This document shows, in pieces, positions 23,859-33,496 of a DNA stretch of 55,113 nucleotides. The position numbers were made by a program, and so were the translations under genes. Position 1 is the first letter of the stretch. Every line of letters begins with the position of its first letter. Origin of the DNA: Acidimicrobiales bacterium. Lineage in GTDB: Bacteria > Actinomycetota > Acidimicrobiia > Acidimicrobiales > Iamiaceae. Below the pieces are notes generated by a model, which was given only the letters and a program-made list of their open reading frames with translations, ran no database searches and was not told the DNA's origin. Where the stretch lies: NCBI GenBank assembly GCA_030448105.1, contig JAUJNP010000003.1:137938-193050 (forward strand), written 5' to 3'.

Positions 23859-23875
23859 CCTACTACTACAGTAGG
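23859..23875. promoter_or_regulatory. Operator-like palindrome upstream of the RHH/PIN pair
   Basis: CCTACT (23859-23864) and AGTAGG (23870-23875) form a perfect 6-bp inverted repeat with a 5-bp centre. It lies immediately upstream of the antitoxin start and is AT-richer than its surroundings. Repression by the antitoxin or toxin-antitoxin complex is inferred from the family. Confidence 0.5.
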
Positions 23876-23949
23876 AGGAGTTGCGCCCGTGGCCGGGTCA
23901 CGGAGGAAACGGCTGGCTTCGATTGGCGAAAGGGCGTCAGTGTGCAGGT

Positions 23950-24531
23950 GTGCTCGAGAACCACTTCGGCGAGGGTGACAGGTACAACCCGACGGACGGG
24001 CTGACCATCCGCCCCGAGAGTCCGGATGACCGGGAGGTGATCGGGCAGGTGGTCTCGGCCGCCTTCGGCTCGGACGCGGAGGCGCGGCTGGTCGAGGCCA
24101 TCCGCGGCTCGGTCAACTTCATCCCCGAGCTGTCCCTGGTGGCCGAGCTCGAAGGGCAGGTCGTGGGGCACGTCATGATCAGCCACGTGGGCCTCGAGGA
24201 CAGCAGCGGCCACCGCCGACGCGTGGCCAGCCTCTCCCCGCTCGCCGTCGCACCTGCCGTGCAGCGGCGGGGGATCGGCTCCGCCCTCGTGCGAGCGGCC
24301 TGTGCGGAGGCTGATCGTCGTGGTGAACCGCTGATCGTCCTGGAGGGAGATCCCGGCTACTACGGCCGTCTCGGGTTCGAGCACTCGGTACCACACCGAA
24401 TCACCATCACCCTGCCGTCGTGGGCACCGCCCGAGGCCGCGCAGGTGCTTCGGCTGGCGAGCTACGACCCGTCCCTCGAAGGCCATGTCGTGTACCCGTC
24501 CGCCTTCGACGAGGTAACCCACACGTCCTAG
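23950..24531 (+). CDS. GNAT family N-acetyltransferase
   Basis: The core reads LTIRPESPDDREVIGQVV at the N-terminus, VAELEGQVVGHVMISHV in the middle, and the acetyl-CoA loop LAVAPAVQRRGIGSALVRAA (Q-R-x-G-I-G) near residue 110, followed by VLEGDPGYYGRLGFEHS. This is the YhbS-like predicted acetyltransferase pattern; the substrate is unknown. The GTG at 23950 (VLENHFGEGD) is chosen. The frame is open to a TTG at 23881, but that part is Arg/Gly-rich and overlaps the promoter of the divergent antitoxin. Confidence 0.82.
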   Translation: MLENHFGEGDRYNPTDGLTIRPESPDDREVIGQVVSAAFGSDAEARLVEAIRGSVNFIPELSLVAELEGQVVGHVMISHVGLEDSSGHRRRVASLSPLAVAPAVQRRGIGSALVRAACAEADRRGEPLIVLEGDPGYYGRLGFEHSVPHRITITLPSWAPPEAAQVLRLASYDPSLEGHVVYPSAFDEVTHTS

Positions 24532-24602
24532 GCGGCGCTGACCGGCAGCCTTCGTGCCCCGACGTGCTGGCCCACCGTGGGCGGCCGGGTAGCTTCCTGC
24601 CG

Positions 24603-25766
24603 ATGCCCAACTTCGGTGACTTCCAGACCGGCGTGTACGTCGAGGGCATGTTCACCGGCACGACCTCGGCGCTCACCACGAACATGGTCCGCCTCGAGGA
24701 GCACGCTCGTGAGGTGCTGACCGCCGAGGCCATGGGCTACATCGTCCCCAGCGCTGGTGACGGGGCCACCGCCCGGGCCAATCGTGAGGCCTTCGAGCGC
24801 TGGCGGATCGTGCCGCGCATGATGCGGGGCGCGGTCGAGCGGGACCTGTCGTGCACGGTGCTCGGTACCTCCATGCCGGCGCCGGTGATGCTCGCCCCCA
24901 TCGGCGTGCAGACCCTGGCCCACGCCGACGGTGAGCTCGCCACCGCCCGGGCCGCCGCTGCCCTCGGCATCCCCTACATCCACTCGACCGCCGCCGCCCA
25001 CAGCTTCGAGGAGGTGGCCGAAGCCAGCGGCGACGGACCGCGGTGGTACCAGCTCTACTACCCGACCGACCTCGACGTCTGCCAGAGCTTCCTCGAGCGG
25101 GCCAGGGCCAGCGGGTTCACCACCCTTGTCGTCACCGTCGACACCACGATGCTGGGCTGGCGACCGGCCGACCTCGACCGTGGCTTCCTGCCGTTCCTCC
25201 AGAACGTGGGCGTGGCCAACTACCTGACCGACCCGGCATTCCTCGCCAAGCTGGCCAAGCCGGTCGAGGAGGACCCCGCGGCGGCCACGTTCCACTGGGC
25301 GGGCATGTTCCCGAACCCCGGCCTGAGCTGGGCGGATCTTCCGTTCCTGCGCGACCACTGGGACGGGCCGATCGTGCTCAAAGGGGTCGTCGCCGTCGAA
25401 GACGCCGTCCTCGCCGTCGAGCACGGCATGGACGGCATCGTCGTGTCGAACCATGGGGGCCGCCAGGTCGACGGGGCGATCGCCTCCCTCGACGCCTTGC
25501 CGGCGATCGCCGAGGCGGTCGGCCACCAGACGACGATCCTGTTCGACTCCGGCGTCCGCACCGGGACCGACGTCATCAAGGCGCTCGCCCTCGGAGCAGA
25601 CGCCGTGCTGGTGGGCCGGCCGTTCCTTTACGGACTGGCCCTCGCGGGCCAGGGAGGCGTCGAGCACGTGCTGCGATGCCTGCTCGCCGAGCTCGATCTG
25701 GCCCTCACGCTTTCGGGCCATCCCGATCCGGCCGCCTTGACCCCCGACGCGCTTTCACGGTTCTGA
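24603..25766 (+). CDS. FMN-dependent alpha-hydroxy-acid oxidizing protein
   Basis: The 387-residue protein resembles lactate monooxygenase/glycolate oxidase-type enzymes. The N-terminal FMN region is MPAPVMLAPIGVQTLAHADG, phosphate contacts are in LFDSGVRTGTDVIKALALGA, and the catalytic His and substrate Arg are in VVSNHGGRQVDGAIASLDAL near residue 285. The conserved Lys is in IVLKGVVAVEDA. It should oxidise an L-2-hydroxy acid to a 2-oxo acid with electrons going to O2 or a carrier. The ATG at 24603 begins MPNFGDFQTGVYV. The frame stays open further upstream without resemblance. Confidence 0.9.
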   Translation: MPNFGDFQTGVYVEGMFTGTTSALTTNMVRLEEHAREVLTAEAMGYIVPSAGDGATARANREAFERWRIVPRMMRGAVERDLSCTVLGTSMPAPVMLAPIGVQTLAHADGELATARAAAALGIPYIHSTAAAHSFEEVAEASGDGPRWYQLYYPTDLDVCQSFLERARASGFTTLVVTVDTTMLGWRPADLDRGFLPFLQNVGVANYLTDPAFLAKLAKPVEEDPAAATFHWAGMFPNPGLSWADLPFLRDHWDGPIVLKGVVAVEDAVLAVEHGMDGIVVSNHGGRQVDGAIASLDALPAIAEAVGHQTTILFDSGVRTGTDVIKALALGADAVLVGRPFLYGLALAGQGGVEHVLRCLLAELDLALTLSGHPDPAALTPDALSRF

Positions 25767-25876
25767 CCGAACACCTTCCGCGCAGGCCGACGGCGTCGCC
25801 TTCTGGGCCGCGGGAACGAACTCGCTTGTCCAGGCCGGCGGCCCACCTCTAGAACGGCCGGCGGGAGGCGCGGACC

Positions 25877-26809
25877 GTGCTCGAGGTGGAAGACCTGCAC
25901 AAGACGTACGGCGAGGTGGTGGCGCTCGACGGCGTTGACCTCAGCGTGGCCGCCGGCGACATCGTCGGGTTGCTCGGCCCCAACGGCGCGGGCAAGACGA
26001 CCCTGGTGTCGATCGTGGCGGGACTGCGGCGGGCCGACCGCGGCGTGGTGCGCGTCGACGGCCGCAATGTCGCCGTCGCGCCCTACGAGACGCGACGGCG
26101 CATCGGCCTGGCGCCCCAGGACCTCGGCATCTATCCCGTCCTCAGCGTGCGGGACAACCTCCTCTACTTCGGCGAGCTGGCCGAGCTCAGTGGCCGTGAA
26201 CTGACAGGCCGCATCGAAGAGGTGGCCGACGCCCTCGAGCTCACCCACCTGCTCGACCGCCCGGCGCGCACGTTGTCGGGGGGCGAGAAGCGGCGGCTCC
26301 ACACGGCCATGGCCATGCTGCACCGCCCGCCGTTGCTCCTGCTCGACGAGCCGACGACGGGTGTCGACGTTGCCACCCGGTCTCGCCTGCTCGAGGTGGT
26401 GCGCGCCCGGGCCGCGGATGGCACGGCCGTCTGCTACTCGACCCACTACCTGCCCGAGGTGGAGTCGCTGGGTGCGTCGGTCGCCATCCTCGATCAAGGT
26501 CGGGTGGCGGCACGGGGAGCGCTGCACGATCTCGTGCACGCCCATGGGCAGTGCTACGTGGAGCTGAGCTTCGACGGTGAGGCGCCCGATGTGCCCGGGC
26601 TGGAGGGCGCCGAGCGGTCGGGGTCGGGGCTGCGCCTGCCCACGGCCGATCCGGCTGGCGAGACCGCACGCGTCCTGTCCGCTCTGGGCCCGGTCGCGCC
26701 GCGGTTGCGAACGGTCGAGATCCTGCGGCCGAGCCTCGAATCGGTCTTCTTGGCCGTCACCGGCCGGCGCTACGAGGAGGAGGTGGGCACCGGTGTCGGT
26801 GCGTCGTAG
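25877..26809 (+). CDS. ABC transporter ATP-binding protein
   Basis: The 310-residue ATPase has Walker A GPNGAGKTTLV near residue 37, Q-loop LAPQDLG, the signature LSGGEKRRLH near 135 and Walker B LLLLDEPTTGVD near 155, then the switch His in CYSTHYLPE. The C-terminal 90 residues form the regulatory extension common in drug/lipid exporter ATPases. The GTG at 25877 is the start. It overlaps the permease gene by 17 bp, so the two form an ABC-2 type exporter whose cargo is unknown. Confidence 0.92.
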   Translation: MLEVEDLHKTYGEVVALDGVDLSVAAGDIVGLLGPNGAGKTTLVSIVAGLRRADRGVVRVDGRNVAVAPYETRRRIGLAPQDLGIYPVLSVRDNLLYFGELAELSGRELTGRIEEVADALELTHLLDRPARTLSGGEKRRLHTAMAMLHRPPLLLLDEPTTGVDVATRSRLLEVVRARAADGTAVCYSTHYLPEVESLGASVAILDQGRVAARGALHDLVHAHGQCYVELSFDGEAPDVPGLEGAERSGSGLRLPTADPAGETARVLSALGPVAPRLRTVEILRPSLESVFLAVTGRRYEEEVGTGVGAS

Positions 26810-27566
26810 CCTCGCCGTGGCCCGTCACGAGCTCCGTCTGCTGCGGCGGGACCCGGCACCGGTGGTCATCCTCATAGCCATGCCGTTGGTGCTCATGGCG
26901 TTCAACCGTCCCGCCTTCCGGGCGGCGCTGACCGAGGCCGGCTACGCCGACGTGAACGGGGCCGAGCACGTCGTGCCCGGCACGGCGGTGATGTTCGCCT
27001 TCTTCCTCGTCGGCAACGTCGGGTTCGCCTTCTTCCGTGAGCACGGCTGGCAGACCTGGGAACGCCTCCGGGCCACCTCTACCCGCCCCGTCGAGGTGAT
27101 GGTGGGCAAGGCCATCACCCCCCTGGTCGTCTCGGCCGTCCAGCTCTTCGTCCTCTTCGGTCTCGGCGGGCTGCTCTTCGGGTTACGGGTCCGGGGGGCG
27201 ATCCTCGGCCTCGTGCTGGTCGGGGCATCCCTCGGGATCTGCCTGGTGGCCTTCGGCTTCCTCCTCACGGCGGTGTGCCGGACGATCATGCAGCTCAACG
27301 CGGTGGCCAACATCGGTGCTCTCGTCTTCGCCGGCATCGGCGGCGCGCTCACTCCGTTGTCGACCTTGCCCGGCTGGGCCCGGGCGGTGGCGCCGGCCAC
27401 CCCGAGCTACTGGGCCATGCGCGGGTTCCGGTCGATCATCCTCGACGGGGCGTCGGTCGGCGCGGTGCTGTTGCCCTGCGCCATCCTCCTGCTGTTCGGC
27501 GTCGGCTTCGGCCTGGTGGCCGCGCGTCGGTTCCGGTTCGCCGAGACGAAGACCTCCTGGGCCTGA
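26793..27566 (+). CDS. ABC-2 type transporter permease
   Basis: The 257-residue protein has about six hydrophobic segments, among them PVVILIAMPLVLMAF, AVMFAFFLVGNVGFAFF, LVVSAVQLFVLFGLGGLLFG, AILGLVLVGASLGICLVAF and VLLPCAILLLFGVGFGLV. The motif WERLRATSTRPVEVMVGK is typical of ABC-2 permeases. The GTG at 26793 has a strong AGGAGGAGG 9 bases upstream, inside the ATPase gene. With the ATPase it should form a homodimeric exporter in the cytoplasmic membrane. Confidence 0.88.
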   Translation: MSVRRSLAVARHELRLLRRDPAPVVILIAMPLVLMAFNRPAFRAALTEAGYADVNGAEHVVPGTAVMFAFFLVGNVGFAFFREHGWQTWERLRATSTRPVEVMVGKAITPLVVSAVQLFVLFGLGGLLFGLRVRGAILGLVLVGASLGICLVAFGFLLTAVCRTIMQLNAVANIGALVFAGIGGALTPLSTLPGWARAVAPATPSYWAMRGFRSIILDGASVGAVLLPCAILLLFGVGFGLVAARRFRFAETKTSWA

Positions 27567-27635
27567 GCTTCGCCGCTGGCGCGGAAGGGCGCCGCCGGTA
27601 GGTCCCGGCGACGCCCTCCGGAGCGTCCGGCTCGG

Positions 27636-29405
27636 TCAGCTCACCGCCCTGAGGGCGTTGACGATGCCGTGGCCGTAGAAGCCGTTGAACTCCGTGGTGC
27701 CCTCGCAGCGAGCCGTGAAGGACTCGTCGCGGCCCACGTCGGTGTAGCTCTGCACGCCGCCGGGCGGGCAGGGGTGGGGGACGGCGGACTCGTACAGCCT
27801 GGCCTCCACCGCCGCCGGCGCCATGGTGATGCCGCCCCGGACGGCGTCGACGGTGCCGAACTGGCTGATGATCAAGGCCACCACGCCGGTGGCGTGGGGC
27901 GCGGCCATGGACGTGCCCTGGATGTACTGGTAGTACGCGCAGGGCCCACCGGCCTTGGCGCAGTCACGCAGCACGAACGGGTTGTTGGGCACGCCGCCGC
28001 CCTTGGTGATCTCACCGTTGGCGCGGGCGACACCCTCGGGGTAGGCGGCGAGGATCATGTTCTCCGCGGTCCGGAAGTACTTGGTGCCGAGGTTGTCCCG
28101 GTACCAGCCGCCGGGGGCGGCGACCGCGGCCTGCTCCAGCCCGTAGTTGGAGTAGTCCGCCTTGCGGCCGGACGGGCCCACCGACGTGACCGAGATGGCG
28201 TGGGAGCCCTCGGTGGGCAGGTCGAGGCAGGCGTTGCTCACGATCCGGTGGCGCTCGGCGCCGGGCGGGTAGTCGGGGCTGGTCTCGTCGACCTTCGGGT
28301 TGGCACCGAGGTCCTCGTGGCCGTTGCCGGCCGCGCTGACGAGGGTGACGCCGTGCTCCCAGGCGTACTGGAGCGCCCGCTGGGTGGCCTCGATGATCGC
28401 CTGCTGCTCGGCCTGCTCGGCGGGGGAGTCGGCCGGCCTCATGCCCTTGGATGGGTCCGCAGGGTCGACCCAGGTCATCGCGGGGGCGCCCGCCGGGCAG
28501 TTGTAGAGCCAGGGGTCGATGTAGAAGGACATGTTGACCACGTCGATGCCGGCGTCGCCGGCGTACATCAGCGCATCGACCGAGGGCTGCAGGAAGAAGT
28601 AGCCCGAGTCCTGGCCGGCCCGCACGTTGACCAGCTTGACGTTGGGGGCCACACCGGCGATGCCGAGGTTGTTGATGGGCGAGGCGATGGTGCTGGCGAC
28701 GTGGGTGCCGTGACCGTCCTCGTCGACGTGGGGCGGGTCGGTGCAGGAGCCGTCGGGGTCGGTGGCGCACGCGCCGTCGATGAGGGGGATGTCGGTGGTG
28801 AAGTTGCGGCTCCGGGCGAAGTCGAAGTTGGGCTTGATGTCAGGGTGGTTGCCGTCGACGCCGGTGTCGATGACCCCGACCAGAACCTGCCGGCTGCCCA
28901 GCTGGCGGGCGTAGGACCCGGTGGGCGTGGCGCCGATCATGCGCATGTCCCACTGGCGGTCGGCGAACGGCTCCTCCAGCGGGCTCGACTTCGACGATTC
29001 GCTGTGCGACGGCGGCCGGCTGTTGACCACCGGGTTGGCGTTGCGGCCTTCCTTCTCGACGGTGTCGCGCTTCTTGGCCGCCCGCTGGCCGGACGAGCCG
29101 ATGACGCCATCGCGGGCGGCGCCGACGATGCCCTTCTTGCCCACCAGCGCCTGCTGGAACTTGGCGTTGCGGGTCTTGACCGTGGCCACGCCGATGCTGC
29201 GCTCCTTGACGATCGTGCCACCAGCGGCCTTGATGGCCGCCCGGGCACTCGTCGTCTGGCCCTTCTTGTAGACGACGACGTATCGGGTCTCGGCACCCAC
29301 CGCGGTGGCGGTGGTCGAGCGTGAAGCGGCGGTGGCCGCACTCGCGGCGGTCGTCACCGCCATCACCAGGACCGCGACCACCGCCAGACTTGACCACTTC
29401 CGCAT
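27636..29405 (-). CDS. Secreted subtilisin-like serine protease (S8) with I9-type propeptide
   Basis: The 589-residue protein begins MRKWSSLAVVAVLVMAVTTA followed by an Ala-rich stretch, a Sec signal peptide. An inhibitor_I9-like propeptide follows (RYVVVYKKGQTTSARAAIKA to about residue 110). The triad is visible: Asp in VGVIDTGVDG near residue 180, His in DGHGTHVAS near 230, and Ser in GTSMAAPHATGVVAL near 500. Several Cys in the mature domain suggest disulfides. The ATG at 29405 follows GGGAGA. A longer upstream frame reads through the preceding promoter region and is not credible. It is convergent with the ABC permease. Confidence 0.92.
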   Translation of the reverse strand: MRKWSSLAVVAVLVMAVTTAASAATAASRSTTATAVGAETRYVVVYKKGQTTSARAAIKAAGGTIVKERSIGVATVKTRNAKFQQALVGKKGIVGAARDGVIGSSGQRAAKKRDTVEKEGRNANPVVNSRPPSHSESSKSSPLEEPFADRQWDMRMIGATPTGSYARQLGSRQVLVGVIDTGVDGNHPDIKPNFDFARSRNFTTDIPLIDGACATDPDGSCTDPPHVDEDGHGTHVASTIASPINNLGIAGVAPNVKLVNVRAGQDSGYFFLQPSVDALMYAGDAGIDVVNMSFYIDPWLYNCPAGAPAMTWVDPADPSKGMRPADSPAEQAEQQAIIEATQRALQYAWEHGVTLVSAAGNGHEDLGANPKVDETSPDYPPGAERHRIVSNACLDLPTEGSHAISVTSVGPSGRKADYSNYGLEQAAVAAPGGWYRDNLGTKYFRTAENMILAAYPEGVARANGEITKGGGVPNNPFVLRDCAKAGGPCAYYQYIQGTSMAAPHATGVVALIISQFGTVDAVRGGITMAPAAVEARLYESAVPHPCPPGGVQSYTDVGRDESFTARCEGTTEFNGFYGHGIVNALRAVS

Positions 29406-29530
29406 GAGATCTCCCGCCGTTCGGCCGCCCGCGGGGGCAACGTAGCACCAGCACAATCGGGCAAGTAGGGACGAAGTTGAGCATTCTGCCAACCGGCCGC
29501 CACGTGTCCCACCGTGGGGTGTGGCGCGGG

Positions 29531-30409
29531 TCAGGCCGGGTTGCCGTCGAACTCGCCGGACACCTCCGCCATGAGCTCGGGGTTCTCGCCCCGGGGGCGG
29601 CGGCGGTGGGGCCAGTGCTCGCCCACCCGGCCTCGGGCGTGCACGGCCGGGAACAGCCAGTGCTCCCACCCTGGCTGCACGTCGAGGTCACCGGCGCCGT
29701 AGCGGAGGGTGAGGCCCGCTCGGCGCCGGTCCGAGGTGTTGGCCCGCGAGCCGTGGAGCAACAGGTCCGAGTGCAAGGACACCTGGCCCGCTCGCAGCTC
29801 GTTGACGACACGCCGATCCTCGTACTGGCCGGCACCGCTCACCCCACGACCCAGCACCCGGGTGCCGTCGAGCTCGAGCTCCTCGTGGTCCAGCGGCCCC
29901 CACCGGTGGCTCCCGGGCACGAAGTGCATCGCCGCGTTCTCGTCGTCGACGTCGTCGATGGCCAGCCACACCGTCACGGACCGGGTGGAGGTGAAGGGCC
30001 AGTAGAGGGCGTCCTGGTGCAGCGGCACCTCCATGCCGTCGTGGGGCAGCTTGCAGAAGAGGTGACCGCCCCAGCAGACGAGATCGGGGCCGAGGATGTC
30101 CTCGACCAGGTCGAGGATGCGGGGCTCGAGGTTGAGGTCGTACAGGCCTTGGCAGACGAGGTGGTAGGCGTTGATCGAGTAGCTGTTGCGCCGGTCGTCG
30201 GCGCTGACCACGGCCTGGATCAAGTCATCGAAGTAGGCCCGGATGTAGGCCGCTTCGTCGGCGTCGAACACGTCGACCGGTGAGACGAAGCCACGCTCGT
30301 TGTACGCGACGACGTCGTCGCCGCTGAGGGTCCGGGCCCGCTCCGGGTCGGCGGGCAGGAAGGAGAGGTCGCGCTCGCCCAGAGCGGCGGGTTGGTAGGC
30401 CTTGGCCAT
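29531..30409 (-). CDS. Phytanoyl-CoA dioxygenase (PhyH) family protein
   Basis: The 292-residue protein is a predicted Fe(II)/2-oxoglutarate oxygenase. The HxD iron motif is LHQDALYWPF near residue 140, the distal His is in LLLHGSRANTSDRRRAGLTL near 235, and Arg in RRAGL would bind 2-oxoglutarate. FVPGSHRWGP is also characteristic. Substrates range from acyl-CoAs to small metabolites and cannot be read here. The ATG at 30409 starts MAKAYQPAALGERDLSFLP and is preceded by GAAGG. Confidence 0.9.
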   Translation of the reverse strand: MAKAYQPAALGERDLSFLPADPERARTLSGDDVVAYNERGFVSPVDVFDADEAAYIRAYFDDLIQAVVSADDRRNSYSINAYHLVCQGLYDLNLEPRILDLVEDILGPDLVCWGGHLFCKLPHDGMEVPLHQDALYWPFTSTRSVTVWLAIDDVDDENAAMHFVPGSHRWGPLDHEELELDGTRVLGRGVSGAGQYEDRRVVNELRAGQVSLHSDLLLHGSRANTSDRRRAGLTLRYGAGDLDVQPGWEHWLFPAVHARGRVGEHWPHRRRPRGENPELMAEVSGEFDGNPA

Positions 30410-30462
30410 GGTCACCTTCCTTCGAGCCGATCGGTGCGCTCTCCTACTGCTGGCACCAGAAG

Positions 30463-30948
30463 CTACGCATCCTCGTGGGCGCCGACTGGTGGTGCCAGTG
30501 GTGGGACGCCGTCCCCTGCGACTCCTGAGGTCGGGCCTCGGCGGAGGCCGGCGACCAACACCGCCACCCCGATGGCCGCCGCGAGGAACAGGCCGCCGAT
30601 GGACACGGCCTGGTCGCCGGCGGAGCCGATGAGGTCGGCGTGGCGGGCGTGGTAGATGGCGTGGGGCAGGGCCAGCACCGTCATCGCCGCGCCGGCGGTG
30701 ATCACGACCGGCCGGGACAGCGTCCACAGCGCCACCGCCAGCACCACGGCCATGCCAAGGCTCCACGCGCCGACGTCGCGGATGAGGTGCTCGTTGTAGG
30801 GCCCGTCGACCGCCACCCACGTCCGCCCGCCGCCCGGGAAGTCGTCGTAGAAGCCCCGTGGCGACACCGTCGCCCAGATGCCGACGCTGGCGTTGACGTA
30901 CAGCAAGTAGAGGAGGCCGGCGCTGAGCAGGACCGGGCGGCGCTTCAT
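30463..30948 (-). CDS. Four-helix membrane protein of unknown function
   Basis: The 161-residue protein has four hydrophobic segments: VLLSAGLLYLLYVNASVGIW, GAWSLGMAVVLAVALW, VVITAGAAMTVLALPHAIYH and AVSIGGLFLAAAIGVAVLVA. A conserved-looking loop, RGFYDDFPGGGRTW, lies between helices 1 and 2, and HAIYHARHADL follows helix 3. The start overlaps the stop of the epimerase gene as ATGA, so it is the third gene of an Rrf2-epimerase-membrane protein operon. The function is not known. Confidence 0.8.
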   Translation of the reverse strand: MKRRPVLLSAGLLYLLYVNASVGIWATVSPRGFYDDFPGGGRTWVAVDGPYNEHLIRDVGAWSLGMAVVLAVALWTLSRPVVITAGAAMTVLALPHAIYHARHADLIGSAGDQAVSIGGLFLAAAIGVAVLVAGLRRGPTSGVAGDGVPPLAPPVGAHEDA

Positions 30949-31910
30949 GGCTGGGACTCCCGGTGGGCGGCGGCGACGGCCTTCAGGCCGACCACCGCGT
31001 CGGGGTACTGCGGCGCCCAGCCGGTGGCGTCGCGGAAGCGTTGTGACGACACCCGGCGGCTGCCGGCCAGCACGTCGGCCTTCGCGCCCCCTGCCTTCAA
31101 GGCCACCTTCGGCGTGGCCCGGGGCTTGCGGGTGATGCCGAAGGCGTCGAAGAAGGCGGCGTTCCACTCGCCCTTGGTGATGGGCTCGTCGGCCACGTTG
31201 TAGTAGCCGCCGGGCGCTTCGAGGGCGGCGACGACGGCGGCGCCGGCATCGTCGACGTGGATCGACGGCTGGTAGGCGTCGGGCCGGCCGATCATGGGCC
31301 CCGTGCCGAACCTGGCCATGGACAGGCCCTCGGTGAGGGCGCGGGCATCGGCGCTGTAGAAGAGGCCGAAGCGCAGGGCGACCCCGACCCGGCCGCCGCC
31401 GTCGCCCCGGTCACCGTCACCATCGCCCCGGGCACCGTCGCCGAAACCGACGGCCGCGTCCTCGGCGCCCAGGGTCGCCTCGCCGAACTCGTTTCGGGTG
31501 ATCGGGCTGTCCTCGTCGATCCAGGCGTCGCCCTGGGGGACGTAGAAGAAGCACACCGACTCCTTCACGAACCGCTGCACTCCCGAGGCGCGGGCGGCGT
31601 CGACGAGGATGGGCGTCGCCTCGCGGCGCAGGCGGTCGTTCATGGCCCAGGCCTTGGCCCGCCACGCCTTGGAGACGGGCGGGATGTTGGTGGCCATGTG
31701 CACCACCGCGTCGGCGCCCTCCACCGCGCCCCGCACGGCGGCGGGGTCGAACAGGTCGAGGCCCTCCACCGGTTCGGCGCCCGCCGCCCTCAGCCGGGCC
31801 GCCTTCTCCGGAGACCGGGCCACGCCCCGCACCTCGTGGCCGGCGGCCACCAGCCGGGGCACCGTCGCCCGTCCCAGCACGCCGGTGGCTCCGGCGATGA
31901 AGACCTTCAT
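30945..31910 (-). CDS. NAD(P)-dependent epimerase/atypical SDR
   Basis: The 321-residue protein starts [20 protein letters not shown] (GxxGxxG) and contains VVHMATNIPP, VKESVCFFYV and IHVDDAGAAVVAALEAPGGY, the usual layout of extended/atypical SDRs. A short Gly-Asp repeat (GDGARGDGDGDRGDGGG near residues 160-176) interrupts the fold where other members are shorter. It lies between the Rrf2 regulator and the small membrane protein, with 4-bp overlaps on both sides, so it is probably controlled by the regulator. Confidence 0.85.
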   Translation of the reverse strand: MKVFIAGATGVLGRATVPRLVAAGHEVRGVARSPEKAARLRAAGAEPVEGLDLFDPAAVRGAVEGADAVVHMATNIPPVSKAWRAKAWAMNDRLRREATPILVDAARASGVQRFVKESVCFFYVPQGDAWIDEDSPITRNEFGEATLGAEDAAVGFGDGARGDGDGDRGDGGGRVGVALRFGLFYSADARALTEGLSMARFGTGPMIGRPDAYQPSIHVDDAGAAVVAALEAPGGYYNVADEPITKGEWNAAFFDAFGITRKPRATPKVALKAGGAKADVLAGSRRVSSQRFRDATGWAPQYPDAVVGLKAVAAAHRESQP

Positions 31911-32424
31911 CGCTTTCCTCCTCGTATCGAGACCTGTTGGAACCACGCCGCAGCCTTCACCGCGGTCTCGGGGGGCACGGTGGCGGCCACGTGCAACGCC
32001 AGGTCGCCGATGGTCATGGCCGCCAGCTCGGCCCGCCAGGCGGCGTCGGCGCGGTCCATGAGCACGTGGATGCCGCACGGCTTTGCGCGCGCGCCGGAAG
32101 GCCGCCCGCCGGGCCTCGGCGGCGGATCTCGGTGCACGTGAACGCCGGCCGGCGGCCGTCGATGGCCTCGACCACCTCGGCCACGGTGATCTCCCCGGCC
32201 GGCCGGGCCAGGCGGAACCCGCCCTTGGGCCCCGGGACGCTGTCGAGCACCCCCGCCCGCGTCAGAGCCTGGAGGTGCTTGACCAGGTAGGGGCCGGGCA
32301 CGCCGTGGAACTCGGCCAACCGGGCGCCGGGCAGGCACACCCCCTGGGGGAGGGTGGCCAGCAGCGTGCAGCAGTGCACCGTCCACTCCACGCCCTCCGA
32401 CAACCGCACACCTGGATACTGCAT
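31907..32424 (-). CDS. Rrf2 family regulator, one frameshift
   Basis: The N-terminal winged helix reads [40 protein letters not shown] and [20 protein letters not shown], the Rrf2 pattern. The conserved cysteine region begins [10 protein letters not shown]. Within a GCGCGCGCGC run near 32088-32095 the frame shifts, and the remainder ([31 protein letters not shown]) continues in another frame to the stop at 31907. Rrf2 proteins often carry an Fe-S cluster or sense thiol or nitrosative stress. Just upstream, CTGGATA occurs twice (32412-32418, 32426-32432), a possible binding site. Confidence 0.82.
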
Positions 32425-32475
32425 CCTGGATATGCGGTGTCAAGGATAGGCGGGGCTGCCCCGCCCCAAGAGCGG

Positions 32476-33490
32476 CTAGTCGAGCGGCGAGTCGGTCTCG
32501 AGGGCCACCTCGTCGGAGGGGCGGCGGTGGTGGTGGGGATGCGGCCGAGCCGGCCGGCGTGGAAGTCGTCCATGGCCTGCTGGAGCTCGGCCCTGGTGTT
32601 CATCACGAAGGGCCCCATCCAGGCCACCGGCTCGCCGATGGGTCGGCCGCCGAGCAGCAGTAGCTCCAGCGACGACGTCGGGCCCTGCTGGCGGGGGCGG
32701 CGTGGACCTCGATCGAGTCCCCGTCGCCGAGCACGGTGAGCTGGCCCACCTCCGCCGGCCGGCGCTCCGGGCCGACCAGGGCGTTGCCGGCCAGCACGTA
32801 GGCCAATGCGTTGAAGTCCCGCGGCCACGGCACCACCAGCTGGGCGCTGGGGGCGACGGTGGCGTGCACCATGGTCATCGGCGAGTGCGTCGAGCCGGGG
32901 CCGCGGACCCCTCCGAGGTCGCCGGCGATGAGGCGCACGAGGGCACCGCCGTCGTCGCTGGCCAGCAGGGCGACGGCGTCGGGGCCGAGGTCCTGGTAGC
33001 GGGGGTCCACCCACTTCTGGCGGGCGGGGAGGTTCACCCACAGCTGGAGGCCGTGGAAGCGCCCGCCGGCGGCCACCACGTCGTCGGGCGGGGTCTCGAT
33101 GTGGAGGATGCCCTTGCCCGCCGTCATCCACTGGGTGGCGCCGTCGGAGATCACGCCGCCCCCGCCGGTGGAGTCCTCGTGGCGGAGCACGCCGTCCATC
33201 ATGTAGGTGACCGTCTCGAAGCCCCGGTGGGGGTGCCACGGCGTGCCCTTCGGCTCGCCGGGGGCGTAGTCCACCTCGCCGATCTGGTCGAGGTGGATGA
33301 ACGGGTCGAGGTCGGCGAGGTCGACGCCGGCGAAGGCCCGCCGCACCGGGAACCCTTCACCCTCGAAGCCCGCCGGAGCGGTGGACACCTGACGCACCGG
33401 GCGGGACCGAACCGGTACATCAGGAGCGGTGGCCGACGGGGTGGGGACCGGCGCAAGGGTGCTGAGGTCGTCCACGGTGACGGCGGGCAT
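32476..33490 (-). CDS. Pirin family protein, two frameshifts
   Basis: The cupin motifs of pirin are intact: [40 protein letters not shown] with His-x-His and His ligands, then [16 protein letters not shown] and [20 protein letters not shown]. Near 32693 the frame shifts, and the end continues as [20 protein letters not shown] and [21 protein letters not shown] second shift near 32525 leads to [13 protein letters not shown] and a TAG at 32476. Pirins are Fe-binding cupins with quercetinase-like or regulatory roles. The complete length is about 335 residues. Confidence 0.85.
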
Positions 33491-33496
33491 GGAGGA

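Noticed and set aside
27567..27635. Terminator between the convergent ABC permease and subtilase genes
   Set aside because: Only a 5-bp GC stem (GGCGC/GCGCC) without a T-run is visible, which is too common in this GC-rich DNA.
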